NCBI RefSeq assembly: GCF_900128885.1
Contig: NZ_FQTU01000008.1
Location: 42,227-106,226 of the forward strand
Direction: 5' to 3'
Length of the DNA: 64,000 nucleotides
DNA from: Alkalibacter saccharofermentans DSM 14828
GTDB taxonomy: Bacteria > Bacillota > Clostridia > Eubacteriales > Alkalibacteraceae
The position numbers were made by a program, and so were the translations under genes. Shown piece after piece: positions 8,710-17,130 of the stretch (its first letter is position 1; every line of letters starts with the position of its first letter). The notes beneath the pieces are model-generated. The model ran no database searches. It worked only from the letters and a program-made list of their open reading frames with translations, and was not told the origin of the DNA.

Positions 8710-9639
8710 TTAATAGAAATTAACTGCTGAATATTCATCCTGACTCTTGACTATTTGCACTTCTCTGCCATTTCTTAATAGCTGTGCATCATAAGTGGCA
8801 TCGACGACGTACCAATCTCCGTCCAAAAGGACCTCGTTCCAAGCATGGTATACCTCAGGCTGAAAGTCTCCATAACCTTTGACCAATTTCGATGGTATTC
8901 CTACGCTTCGAAGCATGGAAGCCATCAATGCGGAATAATCATAGCATATGCCGCCTCTTTCTTCTAGCGTAACCCTGTTGTCAGGTATGTAGGAATAATC
9001 AAGTCCGTCAATTTTATCGTAATCGTAGTCTATGTTTCTTACTATATATTCATATATTGCTTTGAATTTTTGTGAGTCTGTCTCAAGTCCTTCCGTAAGC
9101 TCTTTTGCAATAACCGAACTTTCATCATTTTTGCTCCAATTTACTGTTTGTATAGAGTTTAAATATACTAAATTGCCGTCTGTTAAATTTACATTTGCTT
9201 CGTAAGTGCCAAGGACTCTGTATTTGTTGTCTGTAGTATTTTCCAAAACCGATACCTTGTAGTCTCCGTTGCCAAATTGCAGAGGAAACAATTCGTAATT
9301 ACCTATATCAACATAGTTGTAGTGCACTTGCTCTTCGCCTTTTTCCACCACTATTTTTATCTTTTTATCCAATCCGTAATTGAATTTGATTCCTATGACT
9401 CCTTGTTCCAACAGGCTTTCATTAACTTCGATGCTGCCTGATGAGGTTTCGAAATTTTTCACGTCAAGATTTTCAAGAGCAGTTTCCAATTCATTATAAG
9501 CGATATTCTGAGATGAGCTCAAGGGTATAAGCTCGTCGTTTATCAAACTGTCTTGATCTTTTGAAAATACGTTGCCAGTTGCTGCTCCTGCAGCAATTAT
9601 TGCAAATATTAAAACAGCGGCTATGCTGAGCTTTTTCAT
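8710..9639 (-). CDS. Secreted transglutaminase-like (cysteine protease fold) protein
   Basis: 309 aa. A signal peptide (KK, then a hydrophobic stretch of about 18 residues ending near AAGAATG) precedes a beta-rich region of about 180 residues and a transglutaminase-core domain. The catalytic triad is visible: Cys232 in GGICYDYSAL, His265 in VYHAWNEV, Asp280 in YVVDATYD. Such domains act as cysteine proteases or cross-linking enzymes at the cell surface. The start is ATG 9639 after AGGAGAG; a TTG two codons upstream is less well placed. The leader holds two c-di-GMP-I riboswitches, so expression should depend on the c-di-GMP level. No sortase or lipobox motif is seen. Confidence 0.85.
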   Translation of the reverse strand: MKKLSIAAVLIFAIIAAGAATGNVFSKDQDSLINDELIPLSSSQNIAYNELETALENLDVKNFETSSGSIEVNESLLEQGVIGIKFNYGLDKKIKIVVEKGEEQVHYNYVDIGNYELFPLQFGNGDYKVSVLENTTDNKYRVLGTYEANVNLTDGNLVYLNSIQTVNWSKNDESSVIAKELTEGLETDSQKFKAIYEYIVRNIDYDYDKIDGLDYSYIPDNRVTLEERGGICYDYSALMASMLRSVGIPSKLVKGYGDFQPEVYHAWNEVLLDGDWYVVDATYDAQLLRNGREVQIVKSQDEYSAVNFY

Positions 9640-9656
9640 AAACAAAACTCTCCTTT

Positions 9657-9731
9657 CGGCAACCGGCTGCCTTCCTTGAATTCAAGGTTAAGGCCCTTGG
9701 CTTTGCGTCCCAGTTTTTCAACTGGTTTGCC
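9657..9731 (-). ncRNA. Cyclic-di-GMP-I (GEMM-I) riboswitch, gene-proximal copy
   Basis: Minus strand order: GGCAAACC, a P2 hairpin with a GAAA-type loop, the invariant GGGACGCAAAGCC core, AAGGG, a variable stem and the closing GGCAGCCGGTTGCC, which carries the tetraloop-receptor-like GCCGG. The end of the aptamer is directly followed by AAAGGAGAG, the ribosome site of the transglutaminase-like gene, so translation control is plausible. Confidence 0.9.
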
Positions 9732-9781
9732 ATTATCGATGAAAAGTCCATCGGTTTAATACAATAAAAAAACTTCCCCTT

Positions 9782-9853
9782 CGGTAACCGGCTATCTTCC
9801 TTTAAAAAGGTAAGACCCTTGGCTTTGCGTCCCAGCCTTTCGACTGGTTTGCC
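9782..9853 (-). ncRNA. Cyclic-di-GMP-I (GEMM-I) riboswitch, promoter-proximal copy
   Basis: Second aptamer with the same core: GGCAAACC, P2 stem with GAAA loop, GGGACGCAAAGCC, AAGGGTC, and GATAGCCGGTTACC. It is followed by a T7 tract before the second aptamer, which could take part in transcription control. The two aptamers are about 120 bp apart and differ mainly in stem sequences. Confidence 0.9.
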
Positions 9854-9904
9854 TTTATCGCTGAAAAGCATACACTTCTAGCAAGTAAATCTATCTACAG
9901 TACA

Positions 9905-9933
9905 ATTCTACCACAAAAAAACCACAAACACAA
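9905..9933 (-). promoter_or_regulatory. Promoter for the double riboswitch leader
   Basis: Minus strand TTGTGT, 17 bp, TAGAAT with an upstream TGG (extended -10). Transcription would begin near 9898 and read through both aptamers. The rest of 9934-10056 shows only the divergent start region of the oxidoreductase gene. Confidence 0.55.
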
Positions 9934-10056
9934 GCAACCCGGCCTTTAAATATGATAAAATTGTACTAAAATTCGAACAACTGCTCCTTTTGATTTGTTT
10001 AAATCTGACCACAGAAGGATAAAAATAAGGTAACTTTAATTCAAGGGGGAAATATA

Positions 10057-11244
10057 ATGAATATAGTAATAGTAGGAAACGGAGCAGCCGGGCTTTCTGC
10101 CGCCGAAGAGATAAGAAAGCATGATCCGTCTGCAACAATAACAATGGTAACAGAGGAGTCATACTACACTTATTACAGAACAAGGCTTTCACACTATCTG
10201 TCAAAAGATTTTTCAATTGATGAAATTTACATACATCCGGAAAATTGGTACAGAGACAACAAAATAGACATAATCCTCGAAACCAAGGTGAAAAAAATAA
10301 ATACAAATGAAAAGACCGTCATCATCTCAGAAGATAAGAGCCTGCCTTACGACAAGCTGCTTCTGGCAAATGGGGCATCCAGCTTCGTACCACCTGTTGA
10401 AGGCTCAGACAGCAAGGGAGTTTTTTCACTTAGAGACATGGATGACGTAAAAAGCATTCAAAAATTTTCGAAAACCGCGAAAAAGGCTACAGTAGTAGGA
10501 GGAGGACTTTTAGGTCTAGAAGCTGCAAACGCATTAAAAGAATTAGGTCTTGATGTAACCGTTGTGGAGTTTGCCCCCAGGCTTCTGCCAAGGCAGATGG
10601 ACGAAGAGGCTTCTAATGTGGTTAAAAAAATCGTGGAGGATCAAGGCATATCATTGTACTTAAACGCCCAGGTTGAAAAAATAGAGGGCAATCCGGTAAC
10701 CGGATGCATTCTAAAGGGCGGCGATAAGGTCGACGCAGATCTTGTGCTCTTTTCTACAGGAGTACGGTCCAACATAAGCCTTGCCAAGGATGCTGAAATA
10801 GCAACAGACAAGGCGATAATAGTCAACGAGTACATGGAAACCAGCGCAAAAGACATCTACGCAGCAGGAGATGTTGCAGAATTCAATCAAATGTCTTTTA
10901 ATATCTGGCCTATTGCCATAGAACAAGGTAAAATGGCAGGCCGGAACATGATTGGCAAAGAAGAATCTTATGAAGCCATCACACCTTCAAACATGCTTAC
11001 GATTTTAAACGTGAAGGCATTTTCACTTGGAGACATCGAAGGCAAGACTGAAGGTTTGAACTGCTTGCGAGATAGAAACGACACTAAATTCAAAAAATTG
11101 TTTTTCAAAGATGGCAAGCTAGCCGGAGCTATACTCATAAATGACATCGCAATGGCAGGCAAGCTCAAGAAAAAGATGGGCGAGGATTACTCCCATCTTC
11201 TAAAAGAAGATATTTCGGATAAGGAAAAAATAGAAAAATTATAA
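10057..11244 (+). CDS. FAD/NAD(P)H-dependent oxidoreductase, NADH:rubredoxin reductase-like
   Basis: 395 aa, two Rossmann folds: FAD-binding GNGAAGLSAAEEI at the N-terminus and NAD(P)H-binding GGGLLGLEAANAL near 145, then the FAD-contacting AAGDVAEF near 270. The SYYTYYRTRLSHYL segment is typical of rubredoxin reductases and nitrite reductase NirB-like flavoproteins of Clostridia. It probably passes electrons from NADH to rubredoxin for oxygen or peroxide reduction; the partner is not in the window. Start set by AAGGGGG. The 3' end overlaps the convergent copB-like gene by 6 bp. Confidence 0.85.
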   Translation: MNIVIVGNGAAGLSAAEEIRKHDPSATITMVTEESYYTYYRTRLSHYLSKDFSIDEIYIHPENWYRDNKIDIILETKVKKINTNEKTVIISEDKSLPYDKLLLANGASSFVPPVEGSDSKGVFSLRDMDDVKSIQKFSKTAKKATVVGGGLLGLEAANALKELGLDVTVVEFAPRLLPRQMDEEASNVVKKIVEDQGISLYLNAQVEKIEGNPVTGCILKGGDKVDADLVLFSTGVRSNISLAKDAEIATDKAIIVNEYMETSAKDIYAAGDVAEFNQMSFNIWPIAIEQGKMAGRNMIGKEESYEAITPSNMLTILNVKAFSLGDIEGKTEGLNCLRDRNDTKFKKLFFKDGKLAGAILINDIAMAGKLKKKMGEDYSHLLKEDISDKEKIEKL

Positions 11245-13248
11245 CTTGATCAGCTTGGCATTAACGGCTACTATAATTGTACTTAAGGACATCAGCACAG
11301 CACCTAAAGCCGGAGATATGACAATTCCTGCGGAATAGAGAACGCCTGCGGCCAAAGGAATTGCAATTACGTTGTATCCTGTGGCCCACATCAGGTTTTG
11401 AATCATTTTTCTATATGTCAGCTTGCCTAAAACAATGAGTACCGTCACATCCAACGGATTGCTATTGACTAAAATTATATCGGCAGTTTCGGCCGCTACA
11501 TCAGTCCCAGAGCCAATAGCAATCCCCACATCAGCTTGAGCAAGTGCCGGAGCATCGTTTATTCCATCACCTGTCATGGCCACATACCTGCCTTTGTTTT
11601 GAAGCTCTTTGATTTTTTCTAGTTTCTCTTCAGGTAAAACCTCCGCAAAGTATCCATCTAAATTTAATTTTTCAGATACTTGAGCAGCAGTTTTTTTATT
11701 ATCCCCTGTGAGCATCCAGCAGCCTATCCCCATGCTTTTCAGTTTCTCCACAGCTTCCATTGATTCGGGCCGGATTTTATCGGAGAGCCCAAATGCAGCT
11801 AACAGATTTTTTTCTTTTAACAGAAAAACATTAGTTGAAATATCAAAATCGGGCATATCACCGGGTATGTTTATGTTGTTTTCCCGCAAAAATCCCGGAC
11901 TTGCCATGAAATACTTTTCTCCATCTATATAACCTTCTACCCCTTTTCCCTTTATAGCTTTAAACTCATTTATATCAAACATCTCCATGCCAATCGATTT
12001 AGCATGTGCAACTATTCCGTCGGCTATGGGATGCTCGGAGTTTTTTTCCAAGGATGCGGCAATTTGAACCGCCTTGTTTTTATCCATGTTGTCCCCAAAT
12101 ACCTCAATATGATTCACTCCAAATTTTCCTTCCGTCAAAGTTCCTGTCTTGTCAAACACAACCGTGTCTATTTTCCTAGAATTTTCAAAGGCGGTCCTAT
12201 TTTTTATCAGAAGCCCATTTTCTGCTGAAATAGCAGTCGTATTCGCCGTGACCAAAGGTATGGCTAGTCCTAGAGCATGTGGACATGTGATTACCATAAC
12301 TGTCGCCATTCTGGCTATGGCAAATGTGAATTCGGCTCCCGCCAACAACCAAGCACTTAGAGTGATTGCTCCTGAAGACAACGCTATTATTGTAAGCCAT
12401 AGCGCGGCCTTGTCAGCCATGTTTTGAGTTTTTGACTTGGATTCTTGAGCCTGACGGACCAATTGGACTACCTTTGACAGATAAGAATCTTCTCCTACTT
12501 TTTTAACTGATATTTCCAAGGACCCTTCAGAATTGACCGATCCACCTATTACATCATCACCCTCCCCTTTCTCAACCGGTTTTGATTCGCCTGTCAGCAT
12601 CGACTCGTTGACGTAGCCTGTTCCTTTTACTATTTCCCCATCGGCAGGTATCTTTTCACCAGGTTTGACCAGTATCGTATCATTTACATTCAGCTTGTCG
12701 ACGCTTATATCCATGACTTTTCCCTCCGATAGGAGATGCGCTTCATCAGGCATCAGCTGTGCCAGCTTATCCATTGCCCTTGATGCTCCCTGCACCGACC
12801 TCATCTCGATCCAGTGACCCAACAGCATGATATCTATCAATGTGGCCAGTTCCCAGAAAAAATCATTTCCTTCGATTAGAAATACAGTTGCCGAGCTGTA
12901 GAAATAGGCTACGGAGATTGCCATGGCAATGAGCGTCATCATTCCTGGGCTTCTTTCTTTTATTTCATCCACGAATCCTATCAAAAAAGGCCAACCTCCG
13001 TATAAATAGATAAAACTGGACAATGCAAACAAAATGTATTTGCTGCCTGCAAACTCCATCTCCCATCCCAGCCAATCTTGAATCATAGGAGATAATGCGA
13101 GAATCGGCACTGTCACGATAATGGAAATATAGAACCTCCTTTTAAAATCTGTTATCATCATTTCGTGATGATCCTTATGACCGTGTCCTGACATCTTTTG
13201 ATTTCCATTATTATCATTATGGCCCATATGTGATTTATGCTCATCCAA
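11239..13248 (-). CDS. copB: CopB-type copper-translocating P-type ATPase
   Basis: 669 aa. The N-terminus (1-30) is rich in His and Met instead of bearing a CxxC metal domain. Order: TGES actuator motif near 219, membrane CPH motif at 322-324, phosphorylated Asp366 in DKTGT, and GDGINDAP hinge motif. CPH in place of CPC with a His-rich tail marks the P1B-3 (CopB) group, which exports copper or silver. Start is TTG at 13248 after GGAGGGG. The copper chaperone-like gene is distant, at 53.5 kb. Confidence 0.92.
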   Translation of the reverse strand: MDEHKSHMGHNDNNGNQKMSGHGHKDHHEMMITDFKRRFYISIIVTVPILALSPMIQDWLGWEMEFAGSKYILFALSSFIYLYGGWPFLIGFVDEIKERSPGMMTLIAMAISVAYFYSSATVFLIEGNDFFWELATLIDIMLLGHWIEMRSVQGASRAMDKLAQLMPDEAHLLSEGKVMDISVDKLNVNDTILVKPGEKIPADGEIVKGTGYVNESMLTGESKPVEKGEGDDVIGGSVNSEGSLEISVKKVGEDSYLSKVVQLVRQAQESKSKTQNMADKAALWLTIIALSSGAITLSAWLLAGAEFTFAIARMATVMVITCPHALGLAIPLVTANTTAISAENGLLIKNRTAFENSRKIDTVVFDKTGTLTEGKFGVNHIEVFGDNMDKNKAVQIAASLEKNSEHPIADGIVAHAKSIGMEMFDINEFKAIKGKGVEGYIDGEKYFMASPGFLRENNINIPGDMPDFDISTNVFLLKEKNLLAAFGLSDKIRPESMEAVEKLKSMGIGCWMLTGDNKKTAAQVSEKLNLDGYFAEVLPEEKLEKIKELQNKGRYVAMTGDGINDAPALAQADVGIAIGSGTDVAAETADIILVNSNPLDVTVLIVLGKLTYRKMIQNLMWATGYNVIAIPLAAGVLYSAGIVISPALGAVLMSLSTIIVAVNAKLIKL

Positions 13249-13295
13249 AATAATCCCCTCCTGTCATAATTAATACCATAAAACACTGCCTGATA

Positions 13296-13328
13296 AACAA
13301 AAACGATGCCAGTTATCTTCCGGCATCG
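13296..13328 (-). terminator. Terminator after the modular exported protein
   Basis: CGATGCC and GGCATCG arms (13304-13310 and 13322-13328), followed on the minus strand by TTTTTGTTT. Confidence 0.85.
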
Positions 13329-13338
13329 CTTTTGTTTA

Positions 13339-15282
13339 TTATCTGTTGTAAAGAAAATAACTAAACGCTTCTTTTTCCGATCCGTCATGTTCTCCGGGAT
13401 TTAAGAAATTTCTGATATGAAGAACCTTGTTGTCGTAGTATGGAGCTTGATTGTCGCAAATATATGCATACTCGTAATTGCCTTCTTCCACCCACCCCAT
13501 AAAGGTATAGACGTGGGTAGGCCTTCCATCCTTATTGCCGGCAGCATCAGTAGTAAAGCACAGGTCACCTTTTCTCAACCTGGTGTAGTCCCGCTCCTTT
13601 TTCCAACCATTTTCATATAGATACGGAAGGAGATAGTCGATATTTCTCATGGACGTCCTTACAGGCACTCCTACCCTTCTCATGGCTTCCGATGTGAAAT
13701 ATACGCAGGCATTGGAAAGATGCCCTCCATTTAATCTGATTGTAGCATTGTTTACGCTTGTCCTATTGGAGGATGATGAGAGATAGCTCCCTAGCGCATC
13801 CCCTACTCTTCCATATCCCTTGACTGAAGTATAGCCGCTGTATACGTCTTTGCCACCTACTGTTCTGTAGGATCTGACTCTATAGTAGTTTCCCTTGTTC
13901 CACGTTCCATTTGGGTCTACGTAACTTGTTGATGTAGTTTTGGTCAATAGGGTAAAGTTTCCTGATGGGCTGTCAGATCTATAGATTTCATAACCCGTTG
14001 CTCCTACGGATCGATTCCAGCTTACCCTCATCCTAGCTGGCTCGTGGCGACTGGCAGCAAAGCCTCCCGGAACCATCAGCTCTGCCTTGGCAGAGGCTGA
14101 TTTTGAGTGCTCGCTTTGAGCGCTTATATCCCCTTCACTGGATTTGGCCCTCACTTTGTAGTAATACGTCTTCTGGTAAGAGAGACCCTTGTCTGTATAT
14201 GCAGCGGTCTTGGTTTCACCTATCTTTTTATAGTCTCCCTGGCTGGAGTCGCTTCTGAATATCTCGTAGCTTTCAGCCCCTCCGGATTTGTTCCAAGCCA
14301 GGCTGATCTGATCGTAGCCATGAGTGCTTGCCCTCAGTCCCGTTGGTGTTTTTGGAAGCTCGAACCACTTTGCATAAAGCTCCACTTCCTCTTTCACTTT
14401 TGAAGATGTAAAGTCCCATTTATCCTTTAGATCTTTATCTCTAAACCAATCGATAAACACAAAGCCCTTCTTCTGTATCTTCTCAGGCTCAGGTATCAGA
14501 TTGTCATACTCGACTTCAATGGCATCAATTTTATCTCCTCCATTGGAATGAAATGTAATCTCGTATTTGTTTATTTTCCAATTTGGATGAAGAATCAGGT
14601 TTTCTCCGGGCATTACTATTATTTCCCCTTCTTGGTACGCCTCTTTGCTTCCATCTGGATTTGCAGTCCACCCGTTAAATGTATGTCCCATTCTCGTCAA
14701 ATTCCCAGAGTTGTCCAAGACCACAACCTCTTCACCTTCTCCATATCTGCCGCCGTCTTCAGGAACATCACCTGAGTCTTCGTTAATTGCTTCGTAATAC
14801 ACTCTAAAAAAAGGTTGTGCATCGTAACCAAACTCGTCTTTGGAATAACCTGTTTTCCCATGCTCAAATAAAAGAACCAATTCCCTATGACACCCTGCGA
14901 ATACGTCTTTGCCCATGGCGGGCGCATCACCCATAAACTCGACTTTCTTAAGGGATGAGCAGTCAGAAAATGCCAAACTTCCTATGGACTCTATATTTTC
15001 GCCTATTACTATCATCTCTAGGGTTTCATTCTCCGAAAAGGCTCCACGCCCGATATCCTTTACCATGATTTCGCCCTTTTCCGTTTCTATGGCATCCGGT
15101 ATCTCCAAAATCGTCCTTTCTCCTTCGTAGCCCTTTATGCTGGCTTTTTCGCCCCGTACTGTATATAGGTATCCATCTGAATCAGTCTTCACCAATAAAT
15201 TTTGCGATGCGAAAACTACTGCGGCTAGGACAAATCCCATAAGTATTACTCCTCCTAAAATAATAGCCATCTTTTTCTTCAC
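13339..15282 (-). CDS. Exported modular protein: LRR-like, InlB B-repeat, two Fn3, NlpC/P60-like domain
   Basis: About 647 aa. An N-terminal signal or anchor helix is followed by a BspA-type leucine-rich segment (GRGAFSEN, IGSLAFSDCSSLKKV), an InlB/Listeria-Bacteroides-type repeat (YEITFHSNGGDKID to VELYAKW) plus an earlier partial GHTFNGW unit, two fibronectin III domains (from PTGLRAS and PGGFAAS), and a C-terminal papain-like domain with Cys in SNACVYFTSEAM and His in RPTHVYTFMGW. This suggests a wall-associated peptidase or amidase that binds partners by its repeats. Start: GTG 15282 (or 15285) after AAAGGGGAT; a longer TTG start would overlap that ribosome site. Confidence 0.75.
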   Translation of the reverse strand: MKKKMAIILGGVILMGFVLAAVVFASQNLLVKTDSDGYLYTVRGEKASIKGYEGERTILEIPDAIETEKGEIMVKDIGRGAFSENETLEMIVIGENIESIGSLAFSDCSSLKKVEFMGDAPAMGKDVFAGCHRELVLLFEHGKTGYSKDEFGYDAQPFFRVYYEAINEDSGDVPEDGGRYGEGEEVVVLDNSGNLTRMGHTFNGWTANPDGSKEAYQEGEIIVMPGENLILHPNWKINKYEITFHSNGGDKIDAIEVEYDNLIPEPEKIQKKGFVFIDWFRDKDLKDKWDFTSSKVKEEVELYAKWFELPKTPTGLRASTHGYDQISLAWNKSGGAESYEIFRSDSSQGDYKKIGETKTAAYTDKGLSYQKTYYYKVRAKSSEGDISAQSEHSKSASAKAELMVPGGFAASRHEPARMRVSWNRSVGATGYEIYRSDSPSGNFTLLTKTTSTSYVDPNGTWNKGNYYRVRSYRTVGGKDVYSGYTSVKGYGRVGDALGSYLSSSSNRTSVNNATIRLNGGHLSNACVYFTSEAMRRVGVPVRTSMRNIDYLLPYLYENGWKKERDYTRLRKGDLCFTTDAAGNKDGRPTHVYTFMGWVEEGNYEYAYICDNQAPYYDNKVLHIRNFLNPGEHDGSEKEAFSYFLYNR

Positions 15283-15394
15283 CACTTCATCCCCTTTCAA
15301 ATATTCGCCCTAATTCCTCTATACAATATATACCTCGAAGTTTACGAAATAGTTTCCAAATATGAATATCTTTCTAAAAAGTTTTTCTCTACAG

Positions 15395-15423
15395 TTGGCT
15401 ATATCTTTATGATATATTATAAT
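15395..15423 (+). promoter_or_regulatory. Sigma-A promoter for plsC
   Basis: TTGGCT, 17 bp spacer, TATAAT, 42 bp before the plsC start. Confidence 0.65.
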
Positions 15424-15464
15424 GAACGGACAAAGCTCCATCAAATGGAAAGGACGATATTTTT

Positions 15465-16196
15465 ATGAGAACGATTATTTGGTTTATTTACTTTGGGCTG
15501 AGCACTATGCTTACTATTCCCGATTTGGCAAAGGCAAACAAATTCGAAAGGCAAAATAGGACTGCTGATGCCTACGCGCTTGCCAACAAAAGGGCAAGAA
15601 AATGGGCGATGAACTTAATCAGGCTTACCGGCAGCAGCGTTACGGTCAAGGGGGAAGAAAATATCCCTGCAACAGGGCCTGTGCTGTTCGTAGCAAATCA
15701 TCAGTCAAATTTTGATATCCCTTTGATGATAGGGTATGTGAACAGGGATAAGGGTTTTATTTCCAAGATAGAAATGACCAAGATGAGGGTAGTCAGCTCC
15801 TGGATGAAGCATCTTAAATGCGTTTTTATGGACAGAACGGACATGCGCCAGTCTCTCAAAGCCATAAGGGAGGGGATAAATGCATTGAAGGAAGGCTACA
15901 ATCTAGTTTTGTTTCCCGAAGGCACCCGCAGCAAAACAGGTGAAGTCATGGACTTTAAGGCCGGGGGGTTCAAGCTGGCTTCAAAAAGCAAAGCGACTAT
16001 AGTACCGGTGGCGATAAACGGCTCGATAAATATGATGAAAAAAGGAAGCATCAAAATACAGCCGGCTACTGTCAAAATGACTATATTGCCGCCGATTGAA
16101 ATCACCGACGAAAATAAAAATGATACAGCTGCGCTTTCAGAAGCCGTACGCAATGTCATAATCGACGAATTGAAATTTCCGGTGGATCATGTCTGA
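15465..16196 (+). CDS. plsC: 1-acyl-sn-glycerol-3-phosphate acyltransferase
   Basis: 243 aa. The acyltransferase motifs are clear: NHQSNFD (HX4D, about residue 85), the GFISKIEM segment, and FPEGTRSKTG (about 150), followed by a VPVAINGS strand. It acylates lysophosphatidic acid to phosphatidic acid on the inner membrane face; the hydrophobic N-terminus probably anchors it. Its 3' end overlaps the following URO-D-like gene by 8 bp, which implies translational coupling. gpsA, making glycerol 3-phosphate, lies convergent just beyond. Confidence 0.92.
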   Translation: MRTIIWFIYFGLSTMLTIPDLAKANKFERQNRTADAYALANKRARKWAMNLIRLTGSSVTVKGEENIPATGPVLFVANHQSNFDIPLMIGYVNRDKGFISKIEMTKMRVVSSWMKHLKCVFMDRTDMRQSLKAIREGINALKEGYNLVLFPEGTRSKTGEVMDFKAGGFKLASKSKATIVPVAINGSINMMKKGSIKIQPATVKMTILPPIEITDENKNDTAALSEAVRNVIIDELKFPVDHV

Positions 16197-17097
16197 TAAT
16201 CATGCTTCAAAAAGAATAGTTGCAGACACAATAGCAGGAAAATCAGGTATCCCTGTTCCAAAAGGCGAGCTGGTGCTTGACGATGATGCCATAAAGGAGC
16301 ATTTTAAAGTGTCAAGTGTGGATTTTGATACCAAAAATGCTTATGCTTTAGATTTGGGCGTGGATATAATAGTGCTTCCACCTGTATATGACTTTTCTGA
16401 AGCTTTCCCAAGCATCAAAATACCCCAGGATGAGATTTCCCAATGGACCAACATGACTGGTTTTTTTAATTTTTCTATCCTCGACGGCGCTTTCGAGCTT
16501 GGCATAAGATATTATGGATTCGAGAAATTCCTTTCCATGATCCTTAAGAAAAGTGACGAAACAAAGGATTTCATTAAAAGAGTCTCCAAAATAAATATCG
16601 AAGCCTTAAGCGCTATTTCAGACCTGGGAATCGACGGTGCTATTATCGCAGATGACATTGCCTATCAGGGCGGGCTGATCATACGCCCTCCGCTTTTTAA
16701 GGATTTGTTCCTTTCCTCCCTTGAGCATCAGGTGGAGCATGCTCATAAAAATAATCTTGTGCCATTTTTCCATTCCGACGGCAACTATGTTTCTATTATT
16801 GACGAAATCGTCGATGCAGGCTTCAAAGGAATTCACTGCATAGACCAGGTTTGCAAGATTGACTTAAGCTGTTTGAAGGATTATGCAGATAAAATCTGTT
16901 TGTGGGGACATCTGGATGTAAACCATATAGAAAAGTCCAAGACCGATGATGGAATGAAGCTCATCGCAGATGAGATACGCAAAACCACTAATTTCAGAGG
17001 CTTCATACTTGGTACAAATAGTGGGATTTTCCCTGGAATGGACGTTATGCAGCTTAAAAAAATATATGATTACATAGCAAAAGAGTCGGAAAGATAA
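16189..17097 (+). CDS. URO-D/MtaA-fold protein, probable methyltransferase or decarboxylase relative
   Basis: 302 aa. C-terminal HSDGN, GFKGIHCID and LGTNSG segments fit the uroporphyrinogen decarboxylase superfamily. In zinc-dependent corrinoid methyltransferases (MtaA, MtbA) the first motif is HxC and a later Cys completes the site; here the positions read HSD and TNS, so a classical zinc thiolate site is not present. It is too distant from HemE to call a haem enzyme. Coupled to plsC by an 8 bp overlap. No corrinoid protein gene is next to it. Function unknown. Confidence 0.65.
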   Translation: MSDNHASKRIVADTIAGKSGIPVPKGELVLDDDAIKEHFKVSSVDFDTKNAYALDLGVDIIVLPPVYDFSEAFPSIKIPQDEISQWTNMTGFFNFSILDGAFELGIRYYGFEKFLSMILKKSDETKDFIKRVSKINIEALSAISDLGIDGAIIADDIAYQGGLIIRPPLFKDLFLSSLEHQVEHAHKNNLVPFFHSDGNYVSIIDEIVDAGFKGIHCIDQVCKIDLSCLKDYADKICLWGHLDVNHIEKSKTDDGMKLIADEIRKTTNFRGFILGTNSGIFPGMDVMQLKKIYDYIAKESER

Positions 17098-17110
17098 TTC
17101 CGACTCTTTT
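17079..17110. terminator. Bidirectional terminator, stop codon in the loop
   Basis: AAAAGAGTCGGAA pairs perfectly with TTCCGACTCTTTT (13 bp, 6 nt loop). The TAA of the URO-D-like gene (17095-17097) lies in the loop. It can also stop leftward gpsA transcripts. Confidence 0.9.
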
Positions 17111-17130
17111 GCCTGCAACAAATCATTTTA

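Noticed and set aside
9494..9871. Minus-strand frame of 125 codons across the transglutaminase leader
   Set aside because: It runs through both c-di-GMP aptamers and out of frame through the signal peptide coding part. The conserved RNA cores account for the sequence.
11239..11244. The overlap of the oxidoreductase and CopB-type genes as a sign of a wrong end
   Set aside because: Both stop codons are clear and a 6 bp convergent overlap is ordinary.
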